A DNA stretch of 64,000 nucleotides from positions 49,487 to 113,486 of the forward strand of contig CAJUSP010000009.1 in the NCBI GenBank assembly GCA_910589165.1, written 5' to 3'. The notes beneath the pieces were generated by a model that was not told the origin of the DNA, made no database searches, and worked only from the letters and a program-made list of their open reading frames with translations. Origin of the DNA: an uncultured Adlercreutzia sp. Lineage in GTDB: Bacteria > Actinomycetota > Coriobacteriia > Coriobacteriales > Eggerthellaceae. Made by a program: the position numbers and the translations under genes. Every line of letters starts with the position of its first letter. Positions within the stretch are counted from its first letter, which is position 1. Shown here piece after piece: positions 1 to 7,986 of the stretch.

Positions 1-1
1 T

Positions 2-37
2 CGCGCTCCTGGCGAGCCGAACTACCACAACTTCTAG
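2..37 (+). CDS. C-terminal tail of an upstream gene, product unknown (partial)
   Basis: An open frame enters from the left edge and ends at a TAG at 35-37, reading RAPGEPNYHNF. A hairpin terminator starts 28 bases after the stop, which supports a real gene end. Twelve codons are too few to assign a family, and the frame is chosen mainly because of the terminator. Confidence 0.4.
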   Translation, partial: RAPGEPNYHNF

Positions 38-65
38 AGCCAGCTTCGCTTCAAGCCCTCCCTCA

Positions 66-92
66 ACCGGCCCGCTCCATGCGGGTCGGTTT
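66..92 (+). terminator. Rho-independent terminator of the left-edge gene
   Basis: ACCGGCCCGC and GCGGGTCGGT form a 10-bp stem (one G-T pair) around a 5-base loop, followed by TTT. The arms resemble those of the terminators at 15529 and 19508, so this looks like a favoured terminator sequence in this genome. Confidence 0.6.
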
Positions 93-136
93 GCATGTCG
101 GGCCTTTTATTAGGAGAGGGAAGGTGCCAGAACGTA

Positions 137-505
137 TTAGCCTTGCTCGATGAGGCGCTGGAGCTTTTTGTCGAAGGTGAGGACGGGGACTCCTTCGACG
201 AAATGCTTGGCCGCCAGGATGCAGTCGGCGAAATCGAGCTTATGCTCTTGGAAGAGGGCGAGGGCGCAGCGCATGGTGGCTTCGTGTTCGCAGGCGACGT
301 CGTCGAGAAGCGCCTCCATGGTGACGGCCACATCGCGTCGACTGAAGCCGTAGACCGTTCCCGCCAGCACGTAGACGCACTCCGCAATGAATTCCGGTGA
401 CGTGCAGGCGCCGCGTTCGACCTGTTCGCGCACGATTTCGAACTGCGCCTCGTTGTCGGCGAGCAGGTAGCGCAGAAGGCAGTTCGTATCAAGGAACGTC
501 GACAT
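137..505 (-). CDS. PIN-domain ribonuclease toxin (VapC-like)
   Basis: 122 residues, normal for a single PIN domain. The N-terminus reads MSTFLDTNCLLRYLL with the first catalytic Asp at residue 6. Further acidic residues lie in the DFADCILAA and FDKKLQRL segments, as expected for the four-acid metal site of PIN nucleases. It overlaps the 3' end of the upstream antitoxin gene by 17 bases, the usual toxin-antitoxin arrangement. Known for the family: Mg-dependent cleavage of tRNA, rRNA or mRNA. The target here is not predictable. Confidence 0.85.
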   Translation of the reverse strand: MSTFLDTNCLLRYLLADNEAQFEIVREQVERGACTSPEFIAECVYVLAGTVYGFSRRDVAVTMEALLDDVACEHEATMRCALALFQEHKLDFADCILAAKHFVEGVPVLTFDKKLQRLIEQG

Positions 506-746
506 ACTTCGCCTCCAGTGCTTCCAGGTAGGAGGCTTTCTCCCGACTTCTGGCGACGCGGGGGATCCTGCCCGCCAAGGCGCCAGCGGCCTTGAGCTGC
601 TTCGGCGCCGGCTTCGGCAACGGAACGATCATGGCGCAAGGCCGGTTGCGAACGGTCACGATGAATTCGGCGCCCGACTCATCGACGCGCCGAACGACTG
701 ACGAAAAGTTCGCCTTCGCCTCAGCAAGGGCAATGGTGGCAGCCAT
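489..746 (-). CDS. Phd/YefM-type antitoxin
   Basis: 85 residues starting MAATIALAEAKANFSSVVRRV, the characteristic Phd/YefM N-terminus in which a short beta strand and helix form the DNA-binding fold. The C-terminal half is basic and probably disordered until it wraps the PIN toxin. An ATG 36 bases further upstream exists, but the start at 746 has a GAAGG Shine-Dalgarno at the right distance. Predicted to neutralise the 137-505 toxin and to repress the shared promoter. Confidence 0.8.
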   Translation of the reverse strand: MAATIALAEAKANFSSVVRRVDESGAEFIVTVRNRPCAMIVPLPKPAPKQLKAAGALAGRIPRVARSREKASYLEALEAKYVDVP

Positions 747-759
747 GGGAAGTCCCTTC

Positions 760-789
760 AGATAAAGGCTATCTAACGGCACCAGTATA
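760..789 (-). promoter_or_regulatory. Promoter and candidate operator of the Phd/PIN operon
   Basis: On the minus strand a TATACT -10 box lies at 789-784 with a weak TAGTCA 17 bases upstream. Between the -10 box and the ribosome binding site is a perfect inverted repeat, AGATA-5-TATCT (760-774), well placed for autorepression by the antitoxin. The operator role is inferred. Confidence 0.45.
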
Positions 790-850
790 ACAGCGAAATG
801 GTTAAGTGACTAGTCAAGTAGTCAAATAAGGCTAACGGATCCAAGCCTGC

Positions 851-870
851 GAATCCCTGCTTTCGTGGGG
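851..870. repeat. Dispersed 20-bp repeat, copy 1
   Basis: GAATCCCTGCTTTCGTGGGG matches 15874-15893 at 18 of 20 positions. ATCCC and GGGAT arms around GCTTTCGT suggest a small REP-like hairpin. Two copies are all that can be seen here. Confidence 0.4.
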
Positions 871-888
871 ATCGGGGATGGGTATAAT
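860..888 (+). promoter_or_regulatory. Promoter of the LysR gene
   Basis: A consensus TATAAT (883-888) sits 39 bases before the start codon. The hexamer 17 bases upstream (CTTTCG) is a poor -35, so the promoter may need activation. It lies inside a 20-bp sequence that recurs at 15874-15893. Confidence 0.5.
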
Positions 889-926
889 AGGCGCGGGGAG
901 ATGGATGTGAGAAGGAACGAGGGGAC

Positions 927-1871
927 ATGGAAATAAGTCTGCTGCGTGAGTTCATCATACTCTCACAGACACTTAATTACACGAAGGCGGCCGAGATACT
1001 GCACCTGACCCAGCCGACGCTGAGCAAACACATCGTGGCCATGGAGAAGGAGCTGGGCTGCTCGCTGCTCGAGCGCGATCGGCGCCGGGTGGAGCTCACC
1101 GAGGCGGGAAACGTCTTCGCCGCGGCGGCGCTGCAGATGATGGATACCTACGACAACGCCCGTGATACCATCCACGAGATACAGACCCATACGCCTTTGA
1201 AGGTGACCGGCGTCATGTCCGACAGCGCGATAGCCTCTATTGCCTCCATCGCATCGACCTTCCTCGACGCCGAGGGGGAGCCGCCTATCGTTTACACGCC
1301 CATCTCCGAGACGAGCTACCTTGAGAGCCTTCTCAACGACGAGTTCGATATCGCCCTGGCATCCGCCGACTTGGACGTGCTCGACGACATGGGGCTTGCC
1401 TACGCGCCGCTCATCCGCTCGCCGTTCGTGGCGCTTGTGAGTTTGGATAACCCGCTCTCTTCCCTCAAGCGGGTGACCATGGACGATTTACGCAACTACC
1501 GGTTCGTCAAGTTCGCCGACACCTACGCGCTGGGCGGCTGGGCCAACATTGAGCGCGTGTGCCAAAGCCACGGCTACACCCCGCGGACGCGCACGGTGCT
1601 CGGTCGTACCCACATGAACTACTGCACCGTGCCCCTAGGCGTTGAAGACGTGATGATCCTGCAGGCGAGCACCCCGCAGCTGCGCTACCTGAGCGACTTC
1701 GCGAAGGTGGCGGTGCTGCCCGTAGTGGACGACGACGCCACCTTCCGGCTTTACGCGCTGTACAAGAAGGACAACTACGAGCGCGTTCGCGCGGCCCTGG
1801 ACGCCTACGGCCGCGCCCGCAAGATCATCATCGGGCACGGCAAGGGCGGCGCCCTCGTGGAAAGCGACTAG
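927..1871 (+). CDS. LysR-family transcriptional regulator
   Basis: 314 residues, standard LysR length. Residues 1-60 form the winged helix-turn-helix (NYTKAAEILHLTQPTLSKHI, then LERDRRRVELTEAG); the remainder is the periplasmic-binding-like effector domain. A GGGG stretch precedes the ATG and a TATAAT lies 39 bases upstream. Its stop overlaps that of the convergent ferredoxin gene through a CTAG. The position next to the molybdoenzyme accessory operon makes control of that locus by a small aromatic or organic acid plausible, but this is inference. Confidence 0.9.
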   Translation: MEISLLREFIILSQTLNYTKAAEILHLTQPTLSKHIVAMEKELGCSLLERDRRRVELTEAGNVFAAAALQMMDTYDNARDTIHEIQTHTPLKVTGVMSDSAIASIASIASTFLDAEGEPPIVYTPISETSYLESLLNDEFDIALASADLDVLDDMGLAYAPLIRSPFVALVSLDNPLSSLKRVTMDDLRNYRFVKFADTYALGGWANIERVCQSHGYTPRTRTVLGRTHMNYCTVPLGVEDVMILQASTPQLRYLSDFAKVAVLPVVDDDATFRLYALYKKDNYERVRAALDAYGRARKIIIGHGKGGALVESD

Positions 1872-3193
1872 GCCTCGGAGGCGTCCGACGGAGCGCCCTC
1901 GCGAATCTCGCGGCGGCGGCGCTCACGGTCGAGGGCATAGGAGCGCCGCCGCGCCACGTCCCCCGTTTTCACTTTGGCCTGGGGCTCCTGCAGCGTGTCC
2001 ACCTTCATGAAGCGGGCCATGCGCGTGGCGATGGCGTCCTCTTGCCCGGGGTTCCATCCCACAGGAAGCATGGTGAAGCGGAACTTCTTTCCCGAAAGGA
2101 ACTCATCGAGGCTGACGGTGTCCGACACGGTGATCGCCTGCTCGGGGCAGATGGTCTCGCACATGCGGCACTGCATACACAGGGCGCTGCGATGTTCCAC
2201 GCCGAATGCGCCGTCGCCGGCATCGAAGCGGGCGATGGCACCGGTCGGGCAGAAGACCGTGCACATGCGGCAGGACCTGCACAGCTCCTCGTCGAGAGAT
2301 ACCTGGCCCCACAGGCGCGTGGACACTTCGGCTTCCCGAGCCTCTCCCAGAGCCTTCAGGCTGTTGAAAAGGCGCAGGCGCCGCTCGGGAACGAAGTGCG
2401 GCAGCGTGCCGTCGGCCTGCACGTGGGGAAAGACGCTCGTGAAATCCTTGGAGGCCCCGGGTACGAGCGCGGTGCGTGCGCCCGCTACGGCGCGGGGTCG
2501 GGGAGCGGGGTCATCCGACGGAGCTTTGGCGCTCTCGCTGCTGTCGATAGGGGCGACGCGCGGGGAAACCGTGGGCGGCACGAGGTGCACCTCGTCGACG
2601 GTGAGGCGCTTGAAGGGCGCGGGCGCTCCCATGGCCGCAAGCAGGCGCGATGCCGATCGAACGACATCGTCGCAGAGCTTGCCGCCGCGGTGGTGCTCGC
2701 AGGTGGCGCAGTGGCCGCTGATGAGCTGTATCGAGGCGGCCCCCCGCGCGGCGGCTTCCACCAGCAGCGACTCGTCTATACGTCCCAGGCAGGTAACGCC
2801 GATGACGTTGATGGCCCCGTGTAGCGACCCGACGGCCTCTCCGGGAGCGTTGCACCCCAGGGCCTGCTCGCAGGCGAAGGCGACGGCATGCTCCGGAAGG
2901 GCCAGGGCCCGCTGCGTGATGTCGAAGAGCTGCTCGTCGGTTGGCGAGGCGGCCTCGAGGCAGCCCGTCGGGCAGCTTGAGGCGCAGGTGCCGCAGCCGA
3001 TGCACCGATCGGGCTGAACGCAGATGCCCTTGTCGTTGAGGGAGATGGCCCCGGCAGGACAAACGTCGGCGCAGTGCAGGCAGTTCGCATTGCGGTTGCG
3101 CACCAGCATGCAGCGCTCGGGGTGCACGCGAAGCTTGGGCGATGCCATATCGCCGATGATATCGATCATCTTGCCGTGGCGGTAGTTAGTCAT
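1868..3193 (-). CDS. Multi-cluster 4Fe-4S ferredoxin protein
   Basis: 441 residues. Two ferredoxin-like modules are separated by a roughly 230-residue Cys-poor linker. The N-terminal module has CLHCADVCP and CIGCGTCASSCPTGC; the C-terminal one has CRSCRMCTVFCP and CMQCRMCETICP. About four [4Fe-4S] clusters are therefore expected. There is no signal peptide, so it should work in the cytoplasm. It is the last gene of the minus-strand operon and its start overlaps the end of the UvrD-like gene by 8 bases, so they are translationally linked. Likely an electron carrier for, or during maturation of, the neighbouring molybdoenzyme; partner unknown. Confidence 0.85.
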   Translation of the reverse strand: MTNYRHGKMIDIIGDMASPKLRVHPERCMLVRNRNANCLHCADVCPAGAISLNDKGICVQPDRCIGCGTCASSCPTGCLEAASPTDEQLFDITQRALALPEHAVAFACEQALGCNAPGEAVGSLHGAINVIGVTCLGRIDESLLVEAAARGAASIQLISGHCATCEHHRGGKLCDDVVRSASRLLAAMGAPAPFKRLTVDEVHLVPPTVSPRVAPIDSSESAKAPSDDPAPRPRAVAGARTALVPGASKDFTSVFPHVQADGTLPHFVPERRLRLFNSLKALGEAREAEVSTRLWGQVSLDEELCRSCRMCTVFCPTGAIARFDAGDGAFGVEHRSALCMQCRMCETICPEQAITVSDTVSLDEFLSGKKFRFTMLPVGWNPGQEDAIATRMARFMKVDTLQEPQAKVKTGDVARRRSYALDRERRRREIREGAPSDASEA

Positions 3194-5075
3194 GGTAGTA
3201 CACCCCCGTGATGGTTCGAATGGCCTCGCTGGGGGATAGGGCGCACATGCGCCGCCCCTCCTTCAGGCGCACTCGGTTGATTTTCAGGGAAAGCTTTTCG
3301 GCGGTGGGCAGCGGCGCCTCGTCGAAATAGGACAAGACGAGGTTCTGGCGCGCGGCCCCCATAGCGGCGTAGAGGCGCCGCTGGGCGCGGGCGAGCAGGG
3401 CCGGCCGCTTGTCGCGCTCGACCTGGGCCGGATCGAAATAGCTCCGTTGGGGAAGCAGGCCGCCCACAAGTCCTGCAATCATCATCGTGGGGAAGGCGAG
3501 TCCGGCGAAGTCGTCGATGACGCCCACGAGGATGCCGTCGCCGACGAAGTGCGGATGGCTCGCGGCCCAGGCGAGGGCCTCTGCGAGGTGCGCGGCGTCG
3601 GCCGCCTCGCCGAGTGCCTCGGGGATAAGCTGGCGCAGGGGCTCCATCAGGGCCTCGACCTTAGCGCCCGTGGCGCGACAGGCTTCCTCGAGGAGCGCGA
3701 CCCCGCGTAGCGGCTTGAGCGCCGCCGTCAACTCGCGTGCCTCGGCCAGGGCCGCCCGGGCCCGCTCTGCCTCTTGGCGCAGGAGGGGAGAGGCGCTTTC
3801 ATCCAGGGGCGCGATATCGGAGTCAAGGCTGAGGCGCCCCCCTTGGGCGCTGAGCGCCGCGAACAGCCCGCTGTTGGCAAGGTGATCGCCGAAGCCGCAC
3901 CAGCTGCGTACCGCCACGGGGTCTTCTGGGTCGGCAACGAGCTTCAAAAGCGTTACCGCCCGGGCCTCGGCGCAGGTGGCGTAGGAGCGGAAATCGCCGC
4001 GAAGCGCCAGCCGCACGTAGGGAGAAACCGAAAGCCCGAGGCCGGCCAGGGCGGCCTGGAGGTTGCGGGCCCACACGGGTTTCGTGCCAGCCACGGCAAC
4101 GCTTTCAGGGGCCGCGCCGGCACCCATAAGCGCCTCGGCACGGCGCGCAATGCCCTCGAATTCCTCTTCGGGCCCCGAAAAGCACGGCACCTCCAGGCTG
4201 CCGGCCTCGCCGCTCTCGCAGGTCAGTGGTGAGGCGGCCCCAAGGGTCTCATCGGAGGCCAGCTGATTGAGGGCACCGGCTACGGCCTCGCTTCCTTGGA
4301 AGGTTTCCAGAACAACGCGGGGGCTCCCGCTGTGGGCACGGGCCAGCTTGGCGAGCCCCTGAGGATAGGGGAACTCCTCGGCTGCGGGGGCCCCGGCCAG
4401 CGGATCGCCCGCCACGGTCAGGGTCTCGCGCGCCAGGGCGCAGGCGACGGACTGGGAAGCGCGGGAGAGCAGCGTGAAATCGTCGACGAGCACATGGGCG
4501 AGCGCAGGGGTGCCTGCGGACCGGACGCCCTGCGTCAGCACCTCCCAGGCGCGCCGGGCAACCTCCGCCTCAAGGTAGGCCCGGCGGTAAGCCAGGTTCT
4601 GCTCGAGGCAGGCATACACGCGCTCCTCTTCCTCGTTGTAGAACCAATCGCCTTCCATGGGCTCCAAATCGGCCCAGCTCTTGTAGAAGAAGCGCAGCAT
4701 GGCGCCCAGGCGCTTGGGGGCAACCCGCGTCGTCTTCAAATCCTCAAGCAGCAGGGCCTCCTCGAATTCCAGAAGCACCGTCCCGCGGCGTCCCGTAGCG
4801 GCCTGCACAGCAGGCAGCCCGAGAAGCGCGAGCTCCGCGTCGCGCAGGGTGCCCACATGAGGAAGTGGGGCCACGTCACCCAGGCGCCGACGCAGCCGAT
4901 CCGTCAGCTGCCGGCAGGCGTCATAGGTGGCTCCGAACAGGGCGATAGAACCCGCGTCGCAGCCCTGCTCTACGAGCTCAGCGGCCCGCGCCACCAGCGC
5001 CTCGGTCTTGCCGGTTCCGGCGCGCCCCTCGATGAGGGAAACGCGCGCCTCGGTCGCCCAGGGTGTGCTTTCCAT
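3186..5075 (-). CDS. Degenerate UvrD/PcrA-like (SF1) helicase protein
   Basis: 629 residues. A Walker A motif GRAGTGKT lies near residues 17-24. HVLVDDFTLL replaces the usual VDEFQDT motif II. Near the C-terminus, RRLYAAMGAARQNLVLS aligns with SF1 motif VI (VALTRA...L.LS), but the TRA arginine finger is replaced by GAA. The protein keeps the SF1 layout with several catalytic positions changed, so it may bind ATP without being a normal helicase. An in-frame extension to 5513 overlaps the torD gene and is not coding; the ATG at 5075 lies 7 bases after torD. Sitting between a TorD chaperone and a ferredoxin, it may act in redox enzyme maturation rather than DNA repair. That role is inference. 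Confidence 0.75.
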   Translation of the reverse strand: MESTPWATEARVSLIEGRAGTGKTEALVARAAELVEQGCDAGSIALFGATYDACRQLTDRLRRRLGDVAPLPHVGTLRDAELALLGLPAVQAATGRRGTVLLEFEEALLLEDLKTTRVAPKRLGAMLRFFYKSWADLEPMEGDWFYNEEEERVYACLEQNLAYRRAYLEAEVARRAWEVLTQGVRSAGTPALAHVLVDDFTLLSRASQSVACALARETLTVAGDPLAGAPAAEEFPYPQGLAKLARAHSGSPRVVLETFQGSEAVAGALNQLASDETLGAASPLTCESGEAGSLEVPCFSGPEEEFEGIARRAEALMGAGAAPESVAVAGTKPVWARNLQAALAGLGLSVSPYVRLALRGDFRSYATCAEARAVTLLKLVADPEDPVAVRSWCGFGDHLANSGLFAALSAQGGRLSLDSDIAPLDESASPLLRQEAERARAALAEARELTAALKPLRGVALLEEACRATGAKVEALMEPLRQLIPEALGEAADAAHLAEALAWAASHPHFVGDGILVGVIDDFAGLAFPTMMIAGLVGGLLPQRSYFDPAQVERDKRPALLARAQRRLYAAMGAARQNLVLSYFDEAPLPTAEKLSLKINRVRLKEGRRMCALSPSEAIRTITGVYYHD

Positions 5076-5082
5076 GGCTCTC

Positions 5083-5802
5083 TCACTCCTCTTCGGAGGA
5101 AAGCAGCGCGGACAAAAGCGCCCCGTCTTCCTCCAAGAAGCCCTCGGTGAGGTTGACCAGGCCCTGGTAGAACAGGGTGTCGGCGAAACGGCGGGCCTCG
5201 GCGGTGAACACGGGCACCCAATTCGCCAGGTGATCCTCCAGGAAGTTGCGCTGGGTGGCAAGCTGCGAGAACGCCTGCTCCTCGTTGCCGGCACGCAGCG
5301 ACGCGGCGGTGCGCTGGGCCAGCACGCGCATGAACTCGAGCTCGACGGCCAAATGGTCTTCGCCCACGGTCCACGACTCGGCCTTATCGAGCCCGCAGGA
5401 CCGGTAGATGGCGAGCACTTCGTCGCGCGCCCCTTGCATGAGCAGGCGCTTCTCGGAGGTGTAAACGCTCTCGAAGGGGTAGGCCGCCGAATAGGAATCG
5501 ATGCCGGAGCCAAGGAAGGCCTTCGTGTAGTCGATGGAGAGCTTCATCAGAGGGTCGACCCAGGCGTTGGAGAGGTGCTTGGCTATCTGGTAGTAGCCCT
5601 CGTCCATCAAGGCGTTGCCCGAGGTGACGGGGTAGTCCGTCACCATGAGCCGGTCGAACAGCTCCTGATCCACCTCTTCGCGGAACAGGCGGGCCAACAG
5701 CTCGTAGGTGGCCGCGCGATCGTCGCAGATCAGCGCCAGCTCCTCGGGTGTCATCTCGTCGGTTTCCTCCGCCTGCGGCTCCATCGTCGTCAGTTCGCTC
5801 AT
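5083..5802 (-). CDS. TorD-family molybdoenzyme maturation chaperone
   Basis: 239 residues, all-helical TorD/DmsD fold. Hallmarks are YPFESVYTSEKRLLMQ in the middle and EDHLAVELEFM about 45 residues later. Family members bind the Tat signal peptide or apo-form of a DMSO-reductase-family enzyme and hold it in the cytoplasm until the bis-MGD cofactor is inserted. The best client is the catalytic subunit at 7987-11046. It follows the winged-helix-like gene by 9 bases and precedes the UvrD-like gene by 7. The first 25 residues are acidic and probably disordered. Confidence 0.9.
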   Translation of the reverse strand: MSELTTMEPQAEETDEMTPEELALICDDRAATYELLARLFREEVDQELFDRLMVTDYPVTSGNALMDEGYYQIAKHLSNAWVDPLMKLSIDYTKAFLGSGIDSYSAAYPFESVYTSEKRLLMQGARDEVLAIYRSCGLDKAESWTVGEDHLAVELEFMRVLAQRTAASLRAGNEEQAFSQLATQRNFLEDHLANWVPVFTAEARRFADTLFYQGLVNLTEGFLEEDGALLSALLSSEEE

Positions 5803-5811
5803 CGGATCCCC

Positions 5812-6633
5812 CTATCGATCGCTGAGGCTGGCCAGGTACTCCCGACCGGCATCGGTTATGGTCCAACTTCCGCGCCACTCCACGGCACCGGCATGCTCGA
5901 GCTTGTCGATGAAGTACATGGCGTAGCGCTTGGGGCTCTGCAGCACCGGCTCGTCGTCGATCACGTCGCCCAGCGCCTTCAGGCTCTCTCCCCCCTCTCG
6001 CCCGCACAGCTCGAGGCAGGTGGTGAAGATGTCGGCATACTGGGGCTCGGCGGCATAGCAGGCGCCGATAAGCTCCAAGGGCCGGTAGGAATCGCGCTGG
6101 GCGCGCCCCTCGTCGGTCAGCGACCAGTACACCTCCGGCGCCGGGGCGGGGCGCCAGAACTCGACGCCCTCCACATCGACGCGCAAAGGCTCTTGCTCCG
6201 TTGCGGCCAGAAGCGTGCCCTCGGCGTCGGTTTGAACGATGGCGCCGGCGCGCTCCAGCAGGCTGCAGAGGGTCAGCGGCTCGTACACGGAGTGATGGTG
6301 GCGCTTCAGCTCTTGAATGCGCGCCTCAAGATCGGCGGTGGCGACGGGTGTGTCGCAGGCGTCCAGAATGGCGAACAGCAGACGCTGCATCGTGGGCATT
6401 TGGTCGAACAGCGCCTCAATGCGCTCGCCGGCGGTCTCGCCGTTCTCGAAGGAGACGAGGTTGCGCTGGAATTCGGGAACTGCGTCGGGGTTGGGCGGGC
6501 TGTAGGGGCCTTCAGCCAGCACCCCGGCCACCTCTTCTTCTTCGTCGTCGAAGGAGAACGACGCGAGTGGGTCGAAGCTGGGCGCCTCCTCCTCGCCGAA
6601 CGCGTAGCGGTCGTTTCCATCTGCGTGACTCAT
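5812..6633 (-). CDS. Uncharacterised protein with winged-helix-like segments, first gene of the torD operon
   Basis: 273 residues, function not recognised. After an acidic, low-complexity N-terminus of about 55 residues there are two segments resembling winged-helix folds. One lies around MPTMQRLLFAILDACDTPVA to LCSLLERAGAIV. The other is at the C-terminus, ending VEWRGSWTITDAGREYL, a pattern common in MarR/PadR-like wings. An upstream in-frame ATG at 6762 is less likely because the ATG at 6633 has a GGGAG Shine-Dalgarno. It may be a DNA-binding regulator or an assembly factor; nothing seen decides between them. Confidence 0.65.
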   Translation of the reverse strand: MSHADGNDRYAFGEEEAPSFDPLASFSFDDEEEEVAGVLAEGPYSPPNPDAVPEFQRNLVSFENGETAGERIEALFDQMPTMQRLLFAILDACDTPVATADLEARIQELKRHHHSVYEPLTLCSLLERAGAIVQTDAEGTLLAATEQEPLRVDVEGVEFWRPAPAPEVYWSLTDEGRAQRDSYRPLELIGACYAAEPQYADIFTTCLELCGREGGESLKALGDVIDDEPVLQSPKRYAMYFIDKLEHAGAVEWRGSWTITDAGREYLASLSDR

Positions 6634-6890
6634 GGTCTCACTCCCGTCCTCGTCGTCTCCCCGACGGGCGTCGGGGCTTTTGCGGTGGCCGACGGCGCCC
6701 TGCCCAGTGCCGTCCTCGTACCCCTCGGGCGGCGCGAGCGTGCGGTGCGGCGCGTTCGGCATCTAAAGCATAGGAGTGGCCATGACGGCGCGTCAAGCCT
6801 GTTCAGAGCCATAACGTCATGATGATTTGGCACCCGTGATGCGCGGGCGACATGCTGTTATTCCGATTCTTCATGCGAGTGTCGCGGCTC

Positions 6891-6921
6891 TTGACAGCGC
6901 GCCAAAGCCCTCGCCTATACT
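6891..6921 (+). promoter_or_regulatory. Sigma-70-type promoter of the 6969 gene
   Basis: TTGACA (6891-6896) and TATACT (6916-6921), both near consensus, with a slightly long 19-base spacer, 48 bases before the start codon. The 335-base divergent interval 6634-6968 otherwise shows only leader sequence. No clear promoter for the minus-strand operon was recognised in it. Confidence 0.6.
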
Positions 6922-6968
6922 GGGGCCACGCGACGCCCCGCCCGGGGCCTTCCAAGAAGGGGGATGCC

Positions 6969-7703
6969 ATGCTGCCGAAACCATCGCTCGTACTGCAGGT
7001 GAAACTTGTGCCGTCGCAGTACTCCGAGGCCGCTGCGGCCGAAATCAAGCGCAGCTTCATGTACCAGGCCCAGTCCATCGTCTCGGAAGCCCCTGAGCCC
7101 GAGCAGGCCGAGGGCAACGTGATGCGCCTGTCCATCCGCCTGATGAAGCCCTACTGGAACCGCGAGGAAGTGGGAGCCGAGGAACTGTGGCGCGCCTCGT
7201 TCATGCCGTGGCTCACCAACATTACGCGCAACATGTCCACGGCCATGCACAACTTCAACACCGTGGCCCATCCAGCGGGCAGCGGAAACGTGACCTACGA
7301 GTGGGCCGATTACGACTTCGGGCCCCACGGCATTCTGCGCGTGAAGGTGGACGACGAGAACCGCCTGCCCTCCTGCGCGCCCCAGCTGTGCGACCGCCTG
7401 CGCGACCTGGCGGCATCCGGCGAGCTCGGCGACGAGGTGGCCCTGGTGCGCGCCCCGTCACGCGAGAGCCTGGAGGCCCAAAGGCGCGCCTACGCCGATG
7501 AGCTGGCAGCCTACGAGGAGGCTAAAGCTGCCTACGACGAGGCCCTGGCCGCCGCAGAGGCCGAGGAGGCCTGCGCCGACGATGACGCGGCCGCAAGCCT
7601 TGAGGCCCCCGTGCCCCCGGCGCCCTTCGCCCTGAATTACGACGAGTGGGCCATCGAGCGCACCGACGGCACCGTGAGCCTTCTTCATTCCCAACGCGCC
7701 TAA
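6969..7703 (+). CDS. Uncharacterised cytoplasmic protein
   Basis: 244 residues, no recognised family, no signal peptide or membrane segment. The N-terminal 150 residues look globular (LVLQVKLVPSQYSEAAAAEI, then an aromatic-rich stretch with WNREEVGAEELWRASFMPWL). Residues about 165-215 are rich in Ala and Glu and probably a coiled coil. Start chosen at the ATG after GAAGGGGG rather than the in-frame ATG at 6852, which lies upstream of the promoter. It has its own promoter and a strong terminator, so it is a single-gene unit between the two halves of the molybdoenzyme locus. Confidence 0.75.
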   Translation: MLPKPSLVLQVKLVPSQYSEAAAAEIKRSFMYQAQSIVSEAPEPEQAEGNVMRLSIRLMKPYWNREEVGAEELWRASFMPWLTNITRNMSTAMHNFNTVAHPAGSGNVTYEWADYDFGPHGILRVKVDDENRLPSCAPQLCDRLRDLAASGELGDEVALVRAPSRESLEAQRRAYADELAAYEEAKAAYDEALAAAEAEEACADDDAAASLEAPVPPAPFALNYDEWAIERTDGTVSLLHSQRA

Positions 7704-7725
7704 CCCTTCGCCTCTTCCCTCTTGT

Positions 7726-7766
7726 GACGCAGCCCGGCACCCCCTCCCGCCGGGCTGCGTCTTTTT
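7726..7766 (+). terminator. Strong Rho-independent terminator
   Basis: A 13-bp perfect stem (GACGCAGCCCGGC with GCCGGGCTGCGTC) around a 10-base loop, followed by TTTTT. It ends the 6969-7703 transcript. The remaining 220 bases up to the molybdoenzyme start (7767-7986) must carry that gene's promoter; I could not pick convincing -35/-10 boxes. Confidence 0.9.
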
Positions 7767-7986
7767 GGCGGTGACCAGGCAAGAGGGAATCGCTCTCTTC
7801 TTATGCCGCTGTGGAATAACCCATGCCAAACCGTTATTGCCGCCCTGTCAAACGGGCATCTTTGGAAATTCCTTATGCCGCCGCCGCACCGTAATCTGGT
7901 ACACGGAGCGTTCCCGAGGAAGGCCCCGCAACAAACAGGGGATCTCGGAAACGAAAGAGAGCGTTGAAGAGAAGAAGGAGGATGAA

